Notes under the pieces: generated by a model | What the model saw: only the letters and a program-made list of their open reading frames with translations | Told to the model about the DNA's origin: nothing | Database searches by the model: none | Position numbers and translations under genes: made by a program | From: Sandaracinus sp. | GTDB taxonomy: Bacteria > Myxococcota_A > Polyangia > Polyangiales > Houyiibacteriaceae | Length of the DNA: 40,354 nt | Direction: 5' to 3' | NCBI GenBank assembly: GCA_002699025.1 | Contig: PABA01000042.1 | Location: forward strand, 1 to 40,354 | Shown here: piece after piece, positions 16,701-25,746 of the stretch | Layout of the letters: every line of letters starts with the position of its first letter | Numbering within the stretch: position 1 is the stretch's first letter

Positions 16701-19700
16701 CGCCTCGAGCGCCGGCTCGTGCCGGTTGTCGAGCTCGAGCACCTGCTCGTAGAGCGTGATCGCCTCGAGCACGTCGTCGAGCTCGCGCTCGGTGACCTCG
16801 CCGGCCCGGTGCATGAACGCGACGCGCTCGTCGACGTTCTCCGCGAGGCCCGCCTGGAGCTTCAGGTTCTCGAGCAGCTCGGGCCAGAGCGCCTGCCGCT
16901 CGTAGAGCCGGGAGAGCGCCGCGATGGCGTCCTTCTGCCCGGACTCCACGTCGAGCACGCCGACGTAGGCGTCGATGGCGTCTTCCGGCTGCTGGAGCTG
17001 GGTCTCGTGGAGCTGGCCGAGGCGCAGGCCGATCTCGACCTTCAGCTCGGCGTCCTCCTCCACCTCGACGCGCCGCCGGAGCACGCGGGCGAGCTGCTCG
17101 TGCTCGCTATGCGCCGCGTAGAGCCGGTCGAGGGCCTCGAGGGCGACCGGATCCTGGTCGTCCTCCTGGGCCGCGCGCTCGTAGAGATCGATGGCGCCCT
17201 TCGGGTCTCCGAGGAGCTCCTCGAGCACGGAGGCCGCGCGGCGGAGCAGCTCGGCGCGCTCGGCCGGCTCGAAGCTCCGCTCGACCTTGCGGTCGATGAC
17301 CTCCACCAGGCCGCGCCAGTCGGCGACCATCGTGTGGAGCGCCTCGAGGGCGTCCAGCGCGCTGACGTCGTCCGGGTCGTTCTCGGCGAGGCGCTCGTAG
17401 GTCTCGATGGCCGCGCGCGGGTCGCCGCGCTTCTCGTCGTGGACGCGCGCCATGGTGCCGAGGAGCTGGCTCCGGCGCATGGGGTCGGTCGTCTTGGCGA
17501 GGGCCGCCTCGTAGGCGGCGACGTGCTCGTCCCAGATGTCGAGGAGGCCGGCGAGCCGGTCGAGCTCCTTCTGCGGGCCCTCGTCGAGCGGATCCGAGGC
17601 GAAGGCGCGCGCCCAGGCCTCGAAGGCGCGGGCGCCGTCCTGGCCGCGGTCCTCGTGGAGCTGCGCGATCTCGCCGAGGAGGCGCACCCGGTCGACCGGG
17701 TCGTCGGTCATCTCGACCTGCGCCTCGAGGACGGCGACGAGCTTCTTCCACTGATCCTGACCGCGGTAGATCGGGTCGAGGATCTGCGTGATGCGCAGCT
17801 TGAGCTCGTCCTTCAGGACCAGCCCCTCGAGGGTCTGGATGGAGGGCGTGTGCGTCGGGTCGGCCTGGAGCACCTCCTCGAGGAGGTCCACGGCCATCAC
17901 CTCGTCGTCGAGGCGTTCCACGTGGAGCACGGCGAGCCGATGCTTCAGGTCCGCCTCCTCGGCGCCACCCATGGAGGCGTCGATGCGGAAGCGGAGGTGA
18001 TCGGCGAGGTCGGGCCAGCGCTCGGTCTCCGTGAAGAGCCGGTCGAGGGCCTCGACGGCCGTGATGTCGTTCGGGTCGTGCTCGAGGGCCTGCCGGTAGG
18101 CGTCGATGGCGGCGTCGACCTCCGCCTCGTCCTCCTGCAGGTCGGCGACGCGGTGGAGCAGCTGCACGCGCTCCTCGTCGCTCTCGGCCACGTCGACGCG
18201 GCGGCGGTAGAGGTCGAGGAGCGACTCGGTCCAGCGCTCGGCGCGGGCCTCGGCCTCCCGGGCCGCCTCGCGGGCGGCGACGCGCGGATCCTCGGCGGGC
18301 TCCGCGGCCTCCGGCGCCTCAGCGCTCTCCTCGGCCTCGCCTTCCGGCGCCTCGGCGCTCTCCTCGGCCTCGCCTTCGGCTGCCTCCGCGCTCTCCTCGG
18401 CCTCGCCTTCCGTCGCCTCGGCGCTCTCCGCCGCGGCTTCGCCTTCGGCCGCCTCGGCCTCGCCTTCCGTCGCCTCGGCGCTCTCCTCCGCGGCTTCGCC
18501 TTCGGCCGCCTCGGCGCTCTCCTCCCCGGCCTCGCCTTCCGCCGCCTCGGCGCTCTCCTCCGCGGCTTCGCCGGGCGCGACGCCCGGATCGCTCGCCCGC
18601 GCCGCCTCGGGCACGGGCGGCGGCGCCTCCGCCTCGGCCTGCTTCGCCTCGGCGAGCGCCTTGCTCTCCGAGACCAGCGACCGATACGCCTCCTCGAGCG
18701 CCTGGAAGGCCTCCCGATCCGTCGGCTCGAACTCGATCACCCGCGACCAGAGCTCGACCGCCTTCTCGCTCTCGCCGAGCCCGGCCCGCAGCCGCCCGGC
18801 CTTCCGCGCGACCTCCGCCGTCTCCTCGTCGACGACGCCACCCTCTTCGATGGCCCCGCCGTAGATCCCGGCCAGCTCCGCCTGCGCGTCGAGCACGCGC
18901 CCGAGCCGCTCGAGGGTCTCCCAGACCTCCCGGTCGCGCACGTCCTCGCGGAAGAGCCGCCCGTACACGGCGAGCGCCCCCTCGAGGTCCTCGAGGTAGT
19001 CCTCGTGGATCTGCCCGAGCTTGGCGAGGATGGCCTTGCGCTCCTCGAGCACGTCGGTCGACGAGAGCCGCGCGTCGAGCGTGGCCGTCACCTTCGGCCA
19101 GTCCATCTGCGCCAGGAAGACCGGCTCGAGGATCTCCGCGGCGGCCCCGCGATGCTCCTCCCGCTCCTCCATGATCTTCTCGAGGAGCGCGATCGACGGC
19201 GCGTGCGTGTTGTCCACGGCGAGCGCCTCGCGGAGCTGGTCCAGCGCCGCGTACTCGTCGTTCAGATGCTCGAGGCTCACCTCGGCGATCGCGTGGCGCA
19301 CCTCCACGGCGTTGCCCACGCCCGCGTCCAGCTGCCGTTCGAGCGTCGCCGAGAGATCGGTCCAGCGCTCGGCCTTCGCGTAGAGGCGCCGGAGGGCCTC
19401 GTAGGCCGACTGCCGGTCCTCCTGCTCCATGAGCACCTGCTCGTAGGCGTCGATCGCCGCCGGCAGGTCGTCGAGCTTCTCCACGTCGAGCTCGGCGCGC
19501 CGTTCGAGCAGCGTGATCCGCTCCTCGGCCGTCTCCGCCAGCTCGGTCTTGCGCCGCAGCACGTCGCGCAGCGCCGGCCAGTCCTCGGCCTCCCCGTGCA
19601 GCTCGTCGAGCGCGTCCAGGGCGCCGCCGTGGTCCGGCCGGTTCTCGAGCACGCGCGTGTAGAGGGCCCGCGCCCGATCCCGATCCTCGAGCCGGGCCCG

Positions 19701-22700
19701 CACGACCGCCGCCGCCTCGAGCAGCGCCGCCGACTGGAGGTCCCCGTCGAGGATGTCCGGCGCGACCTCTTCGAGGAAGGCCGCGTGCTCGACGTGCTTG
19801 TCCGCCGCCGCCGCGTAGCGCGTCAGGTCGGCGAGCATGTCCTGCAGATCCGGCTCGCCGAGGCCGGCCCTCACCGCCTTCGCCGTCAGCGCGAAGGCCT
19901 GCGCCTGGTCCTCGGCGCCGACCTCGGCCACCTCCGCCGCGCGCCGCAGGGAGCGGAGCCGCTCGAGCGGGTCGTCGCTCTCGGCGACCACCTCGAGCGC
20001 CGCCACCAGATCCCCGTAGGCCTGAGCGCCCTCGTAGTGCGGCACGAGCGTGCGCGCCGCGTCGACCCGGTAGTCGGCCTCCGGGTCGGTGATGACCTCC
20101 TCGAGCGCGGTGATCGTGCCCTCGTGCCCCGGGAGCACCTCGAGCACCTCGGCGTAGGTCTCGATGGCGCGCTCCACGTCGCCGGTCTTCGTGCGCATGA
20201 GCTGCGCCCGCCGGAAGCGGAGCTCGGCCGCGGCCTCGCCCTCCGCCTGCTCCTCCTGCATCTCGAGGATCTCGAGCAGGTCGTCCCAGCGCTCGCCGCG
20301 CTCGTAGAGGCGCGCCAGCGCGACCAGGGTCTCCGCGTGGGGCCCAAAGCGCGAGAGCGCGTCGTTGTAGGCGACGATGGCGTTGTCGAGGTCCTCGAGC
20401 TTCGTCTCGTAGACCTCGCCGATGCGCTGTACCACGACCTCCTGCTCGGTCGCGTCGTCGATGCTCGCCTCGCGGCTCTGGAGCACGCCGATGAGCTTCT
20501 GCCACTCGCCCTTCTGCTCGTAGAGCCGCTCGAGCGAGCGCATCGCGCTCACGTCCGCCGGGTCCACGTCGAGGCGCTGGCGGTGCGCCGCGATGGCCCC
20601 GTCCGTGTCCTCGAGCACCTCCTCGAGGAGCGTCGCCAGGCGGAGGAGCAGCTCGCCGCGCTTCTCCTGGTCGAACTCGAGCTTGATCTGCAGACGCAGG
20701 TCCCCCGCGAGCTTCTCGTGCTCGTCGCGCCCCATGTGGATGCGCTCGAGGGCGCGGGCCGCCGGCAGCACGCTGTCCGGGTTGTCGCCGTCGACCTCGA
20801 TGAGCTTCGCGTAGGTGCGCTCGGCCGCGTCGAGGTCGCCGAGCTGGTCGTCGTAGAGGCGCGCGAGCTCGAGGAGGAGCTCGGCGTGGAGGAAGGTCGA
20901 GTCCGCCGACTGCTCGGCGGCCTTCTCGAGCACGGCGGCGCGCTCGGCGTCGGCGCCCCGGAGCCCGGCCACGCGGGCGAGCTCCTGGCGGACGGACGCG
21001 TCCTGCGGATCGGCGAGCACGGCCTTCGAGAGGGCGCCCATGGCCTTCTCGGCGTCGCCGAGCTTGTCCTCCTGGAGCGAGGCGATGCGCGTCAGGAGCG
21101 CGAGCTGCCCGCCCGGATCGGAGACGTCCTCGAGCTGCACCTCGAGGATGCGCGCGAGCTCGCCCCAGGCGCCCTGGGCGTCGTAGAGCGGCTCGAGGGT
21201 CGCGGCGATGCGCTGGCGCTGGCTCGGCTCGCCGAGGAGCCGCTCGAGGGCCTGCTGCGCCTTCACGTGCGTCGGCGCCTTCTCGAGGACCTGCTCGTAC
21301 TGGTCGACGGCCATGGTCGGCTCGCCGAGGCGCTGCTCGTGGAGCTCGCCGATCTCGTAGAGGAGGTCGATCTTGCCGCGCTCGTCCTCCTCCCGGTCGA
21401 GCTCCTGGCGGAGCAGGGCGACGAGATCGCGCCAGCGCTCCGTGCGCCGATAGAGCCGGTCGAGGGCGCGCCGCGTGCTGTAGTGCTCGGGCTCGAGCTC
21501 GAGGACCTCCTGGTAGGAGCGGATGGCCAGCTCCGGGTCCTCGAGGATCTCCTCGAAGAGGAAGCAGACCTGGAGCAGGAGCTCGAGCTTCTGCTCGCCG
21601 TCGACGGTCTCCGCGATGCGGTTGCGGTAGAGCGCCTGGAGCTCGTCCCAGCGCTCCTGCGTCGTGTAGAGCTCCTTCAGCGCGAGGAAGGCCCGCTCGT
21701 GGAGCGGGTCATCCAGGAGGACCTTCTTGTGGAAGGGCTCGGCCTTGGCGGGCTCGCCGAGGATGACGTCGTAGATCTCCGCGACGCGCGAGGCGAGCGC
21801 GGCCCGGTCCCCGTCGGGCAGCTCGCCGGCCTCGATGGCGGTCGCGAAGGCCGTGGCGAGCGCCTCGTGCTTGCCGGCGGCCTCCGCCGCGTTGGCGAGC
21901 CGATCCCAGAGGTCCACGTCCGAGGGGCGATCGAGGAACGCCGCCTCGAGCGCCGCGTAGGCGCCGTCGGCGTCGCCGAGGGAGGTGGCCGCGAGCTCGG
22001 CGAGGCGCAGGCGGAGCTCGCGCGTCTCTTCCTCGTCTTCGGTGGCCTCGAGGCGGAGGCGCAGCACGCCCGCGAGCTTCTCCGGCTCGGCCGAGTTCTC
22101 GTAGGCGCGCTCGAGGAGCGGCGCGGCGAGGAGCTTCAGCGCGTCCTTCTCGGCGAGGGCCTCGACGCCGGCCACGGCCTCGGGGTGCGAGGGCCGGGCG
22201 TCCATGACCTCGGCGTAGTGGTCGAGGGCGCCGCGGTCGTCCCCGAGCTTCTCGCGCTCGAGGGTGGCGAGCCGGAGCGTGAGCCCGATCCGGTCCGCGT
22301 CGTCCAGCTCGCGTCGGCGCTTCAGCACCTCCGCCAGCTCCTCCCAGCGCTCGCCCTGCGTGAGCAGCCGGTCGAGGGCCTCGAGGGCCTCCGGATCCGT
22401 CGGCTCGATCTCGAGGATCGTCCGGTAGCGCGCGGCCGCGCCCTCGGCGTCGTCGAGCACGTCCTCCTCGAGCTGGGCGAGCTCGCGGAGGATCGCGAGG
22501 CGCTCGTCGGCGTCGTCGACGTGCTGGAGCCGGTGGACCTTCAGCTTGCGCAGGTCGCGCGTGCGCCCCTCGCTCCGGTAGAGCCGGTCGAGCACGGCCA
22601 CCACGTCCGCGTCGCGCGGCTCGGCCTCGAGGATCTGCTCGAGCTGGGCGATGGCCTCACCGGTCTCGCCGAGCTTCTCCCCCTGGATCTCCGCGAGCTT

Positions 22701-25436
22701 CCGCCGGAGCGCCAGCGACTCCTCGTCGCCGACGTCCTCGTCCGTGAGCCGGTTGCCGAGCGCGTCGACGAAGGGCTCCCAGGCCCCGGCCCGCGCCGCC
22801 GCCTCCTCGAAGCGCGCGCGCACCCCCGCGTCGTCTGGCGTCAGCTCGAAGGCCTTCTTCGCCCAGCGGAAGGAGGCCTGCTCGTCCCCGAGCCGCTCGT
22901 GGGCGAGCTCGGCGAGCTCCTCGATGGCCGCCAGGCGCTCCTCCACGGGCGCGTCCGCGGGCACGTTGCCGAGGAGGATCTCCTTCATCTCGACCAGGCG
23001 CCGCCACTTGTCCTGCGCCTCGTAGATCGGGATCAGCGCCCGCGCCGCCCGTTCGTTCGTCGGCTCGACGGCGAGCACGCGCTCGTAGCTGCGGAAGGCA
23101 CGCTCCGGGTTGCCGAGCTGCTCCGTGTAGATGGCCGCCGCGCGGAAGCTGAGCTCCTTCTTGTCCTCGACGTCGTCGGTCCGGTCCGCCGCCGTGCCGA
23201 GCACGTCGACGAGCCCCTCCCAGTCCTCCGCCTCGGCGTAGAGGGCGTGCAGCCCCTCCCAGTCCTTGCCCTTGATGAAGGTCTCGCGGAGCGTGCGCAG
23301 GGCGCGCCCGTTCTTCGGGTCGATCTCGAGGATGCGCTTCCAGGCGTCGGCCGCGCGGCTCGGGTCGTCGAGGTGCTCGCCGTAGACGTTGCCGAGCTTC
23401 TGGAGGATCTTGATGCGCTTCTTCTCGTCCTCCTCGGCGCCGAGCTTGCGCTCGAGGGCGAAGGCGAGCGTCTCCCAGTCCTTCTCGCGCTCGGAGAGCT
23501 TCTCGAGGGTCTGCAGCGCGCCCTCGGTCTCCGGCGCCTCCTCGAGGATGCCGCGCCAGAGCACGATCGCCTCGTCGTTGCGGTGCAGCCGGTCGCCCGC
23601 GAGCTTGGCCATCTCGATGCGCATCTCGAGGCGCGCCGTCGGATCGCTCGCGAGCGCGCTCTCCTTCTCGAGCACGGCGTAGAGCGGCTTCCAGGCGCGC
23701 TTCTTCGTGTAGATGGTCTTGAGCTGACCGAGCGCCTCGCGGTTCTCGGGCTCGATCTCGACGACCTTCTCGAGCGGCTCCGTCGCCTTGTTGTAGTTGG
23801 CGAAGCGGTCGATCCAGAGCCGCGCGACGCGGCCGTGCAGGGCGACCTTCTCGGCGTCGCTCTCGGCCGCCTCGGCCTGCTGCTCGAGCACCTGGATGAG
23901 GTCGTTCCAGCGCCCCATCTGCTCGTAGGTGGCGGCGAGCTGGGAGAGGGCCTCCTGATCGCCGGGCTCCTCCTCAAGGAGCGCGTTGTAGGTGTTGATC
24001 ACCATCACGTCGAGCTTCAGCTCGTCGCGGTAGATGGCGATCAGCTCGCGGAGGAGCGCGACGCGGCGCGCCTTCACGTCGGCGTCGTCGCTCTGGGCCT
24101 CGAGGGCGTCGAGCTCGGCGCGCATGACCTCGACCAGCGCGTTCCACTTCTGACCCGCGCGGTAGAGCTCGCGCAGCGCGTCGCCGGCGTCGGCGTGGGT
24201 CGGGTCGAGGCGCTGCACCGCCTTCCAGGCGTCGATGGCCCGGTCCGTGGCGCCGGCCTCCTGGGCCGCCCGGGCGAGCTCGATGGCGAGCGCGAGCTTG
24301 CGCTCCTCCGTGTCCGCCGAGCGCTGCGCGTCGGAGAGGATCGTGAGCAGGCGCTGCTTGGCCTCGTCGGCCGTGGCCGGGTCCTCGCTCTGGGCCTTCG
24401 CGCCGAGGTAGTCCCGGTAGAACTCGATCATCGCCGGTTGGGACGGCGCGATCTTGCGGAGGCGCGCGAAGTGCGGCTCGGCCTCGTCGGGGGCGCCGCG
24501 CATGCGCCAGTGCACCATGCCGATCTGCAGGAGCACGCCCTGCTCGCTCTCGAGCTTCTGCCGGGAGCGGAGCGCGTCCTCGTAGAGCGCGACGAGGTGA
24601 TCCCACTCCTCGCGGGCGGTGTAGTGCTCGACCAGGTAGCGGAGCGCCTCCTCGTGGCCGGGCACGAAGTCGAGCACGCGCGCGAAGCACTCGCCGGCGA
24701 GCGCCGAGTCCTCGAGGTGGCGCACGGCCGTCCGCCCGGCCTCGACGTAGAGGTTCACCTTCTCGTCGCGGTTGCGGGCGGCGTCGGCGGTGCTCTTCAA
24801 GACCTCGGCGACGTCCTTCCAGCGCTTCCGCGACTTGAGCGTCACGCAGTAGAGCCGCGCCGCGCGCGTGTTCGCCGGGTCGGCCTTGAGGGCCCAGCGG
24901 AAGAGCTTGTCGACCTCCTTGGCGCGGCCCTTCTTGCGGTGCTGCCAGACCAGGCTCGCGGCGCGCGCGAACATCGACGCCTTGAGGCTCGCGTCGCTCG
25001 CGTCCTTGGCCTCCTCGATGAAGCGATCGGCGATCGGGCGCCACTTCTCGGCGGCCTGCTCGATCTCTTCGATGGCCACCTCGACGTCCTCGTCGCCGGC
25101 CTTCACCTCGAGGGCACGCCGGAAGGCTTCGAGGGCGCCGGCGTCGTCGAGGAGCTCCTCGCGACGCAGGCGGCCGAGCTCCTTCAGGAGCGTCGCCTGG
25201 AAGCCCGGGTCGTCGGCGCTGAGCTCCACCTCGAGCTCGATGAGCCAGGCGACCGCCCGGGCCTCACCGCGCTTCTCGTGCGTGGCCCGCGCCGCCTCCA
25301 GGAGGCGGAGAGGCTGTTCGCCGACCCGCTCGGGATCGCCGCTCGCGAGCGCCTCCCGGAGCCCCTCGAAGGATTCGGCGTCCTCCGGGTCGTCTTGAAG
25401 ATTGCCCAGGTAGTTCGAGACCGTCAGCGACGCCAT
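13758..25436 (-). CDS. Giant tetratricopeptide-repeat protein, 3,892 residues
   Basis: A single unbroken 11.7-kb gene. The ATG at 25436 is preceded by GGAGG eleven bases away; the open frame further upstream is Arg/Pro-rich and lacks repeat character, so I exclude it. No signal peptide or transmembrane segment is visible, so it is probably cytoplasmic. Nearly the whole length is TPR-like helix pairs in a super-unit of roughly 70-75 residues. A typical one reads ERWDEL..VLERR..., then LGD...AI..Y..VLEIDP, then EALEALDRLY. By length this allows about 50 super-units. Around residues 2270-2400 they are interrupted by a low-complexity AEGEAEESAEA linker. The protein is strongly acidic. TPR arrays bind other proteins, so a scaffold is the natural inference; the partner is unknown. 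A weak hairpin (13741-13756) follows the stop. No catalytic domain was found. Confidence 0.93.
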   Translation of the reverse strand: MASLTVSNYLGNLQDDPEDAESFEGLREALASGDPERVGEQPLRLLEAARATHEKRGEARAVAWLIELEVELSADDPGFQATLLKELGRLRREELLDDAGALEAFRRALEVKAGDEDVEVAIEEIEQAAEKWRPIADRFIEEAKDASDASLKASMFARAASLVWQHRKKGRAKEVDKLFRWALKADPANTRAARLYCVTLKSRKRWKDVAEVLKSTADAARNRDEKVNLYVEAGRTAVRHLEDSALAGECFARVLDFVPGHEEALRYLVEHYTAREEWDHLVALYEDALRSRQKLESEQGVLLQIGMVHWRMRGAPDEAEPHFARLRKIAPSQPAMIEFYRDYLGAKAQSEDPATADEAKQRLLTILSDAQRSADTEERKLALAIELARAAQEAGATDRAIDAWKAVQRLDPTHADAGDALRELYRAGQKWNALVEVMRAELDALEAQSDDADVKARRVALLRELIAIYRDELKLDVMVINTYNALLEEEPGDQEALSQLAATYEQMGRWNDLIQVLEQQAEAAESDAEKVALHGRVARLWIDRFANYNKATEPLEKVVEIEPENREALGQLKTIYTKKRAWKPLYAVLEKESALASDPTARLEMRIEMAKLAGDRLHRNDEAIVLWRGILEEAPETEGALQTLEKLSEREKDWETLAFALERKLGAEEDEKKRIKILQKLGNVYGEHLDDPSRAADAWKRILEIDPKNGRALRTLRETFIKGKDWEGLHALYAEAEDWEGLVDVLGTAADRTDDVEDKKELSFRAAAIYTEQLGNPERAFRSYERVLAVEPTNERAARALIPIYEAQDKWRRLVEMKEILLGNVPADAPVEERLAAIEELAELAHERLGDEQASFRWAKKAFELTPDDAGVRARFEEAAARAGAWEPFVDALGNRLTDEDVGDEESLALRRKLAEIQGEKLGETGEAIAQLEQILEAEPRDADVVAVLDRLYRSEGRTRDLRKLKVHRLQHVDDADERLAILRELAQLEEDVLDDAEGAAARYRTILEIEPTDPEALEALDRLLTQGERWEELAEVLKRRRELDDADRIGLTLRLATLEREKLGDDRGALDHYAEVMDARPSHPEAVAGVEALAEKDALKLLAAPLLERAYENSAEPEKLAGVLRLRLEATEDEEETRELRLRLAELAATSLGDADGAYAALEAAFLDRPSDVDLWDRLANAAEAAGKHEALATAFATAIEAGELPDGDRAALASRVAEIYDVILGEPAKAEPFHKKVLLDDPLHERAFLALKELYTTQERWDELQALYRNRIAETVDGEQKLELLLQVCFLFEEILEDPELAIRSYQEVLELEPEHYSTRRALDRLYRRTERWRDLVALLRQELDREEDERGKIDLLYEIGELHEQRLGEPTMAVDQYEQVLEKAPTHVKAQQALERLLGEPSQRQRIAATLEPLYDAQGAWGELARILEVQLEDVSDPGGQLALLTRIASLQEDKLGDAEKAMGALSKAVLADPQDASVRQELARVAGLRGADAERAAVLEKAAEQSADSTFLHAELLLELARLYDDQLGDLDAAERTYAKLIEVDGDNPDSVLPAARALERIHMGRDEHEKLAGDLRLQIKLEFDQEKRGELLLRLATLLEEVLEDTDGAIAAHRQRLDVDPADVSAMRSLERLYEQKGEWQKLIGVLQSREASIDDATEQEVVVQRIGEVYETKLEDLDNAIVAYNDALSRFGPHAETLVALARLYERGERWDDLLEILEMQEEQAEGEAAAELRFRRAQLMRTKTGDVERAIETYAEVLEVLPGHEGTITALEEVITDPEADYRVDAARTLVPHYEGAQAYGDLVAALEVVAESDDPLERLRSLRRAAEVAEVGAEDQAQAFALTAKAVRAGLGEPDLQDMLADLTRYAAAADKHVEHAAFLEEVAPDILDGDLQSAALLEAAAVVRARLEDRDRARALYTRVLENRPDHGGALDALDELHGEAEDWPALRDVLRRKTELAETAEERITLLERRAELDVEKLDDLPAAIDAYEQVLMEQEDRQSAYEALRRLYAKAERWTDLSATLERQLDAGVGNAVEVRHAIAEVSLEHLNDEYAALDQLREALAVDNTHAPSIALLEKIMEEREEHRGAAAEILEPVFLAQMDWPKVTATLDARLSSTDVLEERKAILAKLGQIHEDYLEDLEGALAVYGRLFREDVRDREVWETLERLGRVLDAQAELAGIYGGAIEEGGVVDEETAEVARKAGRLRAGLGESEKAVELWSRVIEFEPTDREAFQALEEAYRSLVSESKALAEAKQAEAEAPPPVPEAARASDPGVAPGEAAEESAEAAEGEAGEESAEAAEGEAAEESAEATEGEAEAAEGEAAAESAEATEGEAEESAEAAEGEAEESAEAPEGEAEESAEAPEAAEPAEDPRVAAREAAREAEARAERWTESLLDLYRRRVDVAESDEERVQLLHRVADLQEDEAEVDAAIDAYRQALEHDPNDITAVEALDRLFTETERWPDLADHLRFRIDASMGGAEEADLKHRLAVLHVERLDDEVMAVDLLEEVLQADPTHTPSIQTLEGLVLKDELKLRITQILDPIYRGQDQWKKLVAVLEAQVEMTDDPVDRVRLLGEIAQLHEDRGQDGARAFEAWARAFASDPLDEGPQKELDRLAGLLDIWDEHVAAYEAALAKTTDPMRRSQLLGTMARVHDEKRGDPRAAIETYERLAENDPDDVSALDALEALHTMVADWRGLVEVIDRKVERSFEPAERAELLRRAASVLEELLGDPKGAIDLYERAAQEDDQDPVALEALDRLYAAHSEHEQLARVLRRRVEVEEDAELKVEIGLRLGQLHETQLQQPEDAIDAYVGVLDVESGQKDAIAALSRLYERQALWPELLENLKLQAGLAENVDERVAFMHRAGEVTERELDDVLEAITLYEQVLELDNRHEPALEALVRISQLEDYRAQAAEILEPLLHLQERWDLLADLKKLKADAALDPLDKKQELIALAEVRENGLQDASGAFDALARALGEDPSDEEIAENLERLAAATDGYGKLADTLASRASSALDPVVARGLYVRLARIAEERLEDDARAVEAYQRALEQVGDDVDLLAALDRLHVKTESWTPLSEVLERRISMADDPTERAALLVRLGELREKQFGDLRGAFAAYQEVVERDPGHDAALDGLQRLGENEELALDVVDTLETAFRETGAMDRIAGLYDIRIHLADTDGERVQMLQEAAQLWENDLGQPDKALASMRKAFEIDPRDEMILEEVERLATAWGAWESLRGMIEKIAEAGDLDRELGRELNLRAARWYRDQLGDGEAAEGRLRAAIEADPEAGEAHRQLVELLRVPEREADLVAALRAWAEIELDEFSKKDRLREAARLAESALQSPGVAGECYEAILEIDGSDAEALADLGRIRQSEGRWDAVVPLLEKRIEVEMDPEERLGLRRQLAEVFAGPLEDAERATSALEGVLEEAPEDLEAIGALEPLYEQAERWDDLRGLLDRRLEIATSDEERVAARVRLARLMEKAFGKRDEAMSQLREILEIDPSNGEALDELGRLLEAEESWDELAELLERRADDAAALGDVATQKGFLVRLAGLHEEQREDLAAAGAALDRVLTLDPQDVAAVERLAGLHEAQGEWAAVAADLERLRGLQEPAEAAKTSLRIAELAEEKLEDPARAAGALVAANELQPSEATRELLKAHYEKHEEWAALAQMLDEELAGIEEDAAKVAHLKRIADLYMEKLGDAATGVGYLERAAELTPDDREVLLPLCDLYIEAGRQQDAVPVLEKIIESFGTRRSKELAQYHHRLGRALEGMGDQEGALKHYDAAFKIDLTNVAILRDLGKLTHRQGDLARAQKTFRALLLQKLDESAGITKADVYFYLGDISHQQGDARKAKSMLDRAVSEDAEHAQAKALLEQIG
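18300..18600 (-). repeat. Degenerate ~33-bp repeats encoding the acidic linker of the TPR protein
   Basis: Roughly eight imperfect units encode AEGEAEESAEA/ATEGEAAEESAEA segments of the giant protein. At DNA level this is the only part of the gene with near-identical tandem repeats; elsewhere repetition is visible only in the protein. The linker would be disordered and strongly negative. Confidence 0.8.
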
Positions 25437-25746
25437 CGGCTGTATTGCCTCCACATGTCCGCGCGGTGTGAGCGCGCCTTTCCCGCGAGTCCCTCGGGGC
25501 TCCCGGCAGCTCGGCGGCCCTCTCCCGAAGGAGGCGAAGTGCCCGCCGAAATCGCCGAATCCCCAAGGATTCTCGCAAGAAAGAAGCCCCTCTCCGCAGC
25601 GCCGGCGATGGTAACCGCGCGCGGTCGCGCCAATCAACCGCGATTTCCCCTCACGGTTCGCCCGCCGGGCGGAGGGTCCCGGTCGGCGTCTCCTCGGCGG
25701 AGGCGGACGGCCCCGGAGACGGCGCCTTTCTGGCACCATCCCCCGG
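25437..25746. other. Divergent intergenic region between the giant TPR gene and a lipoprotein gene
   Basis: These 310 bases hold the leader regions of both genes. Visible elements are GGAGG ahead of the TPR start, a GCGCG/GCGCGC inverted repeat around 25462-25480, and a 6-bp stem GAATCC/GGATTC with loop CCAA at 25557-25572. The stretch around 25550-25630 is relatively AT-rich and is the best place for promoters. I see no gene in it. Confidence 0.45.
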
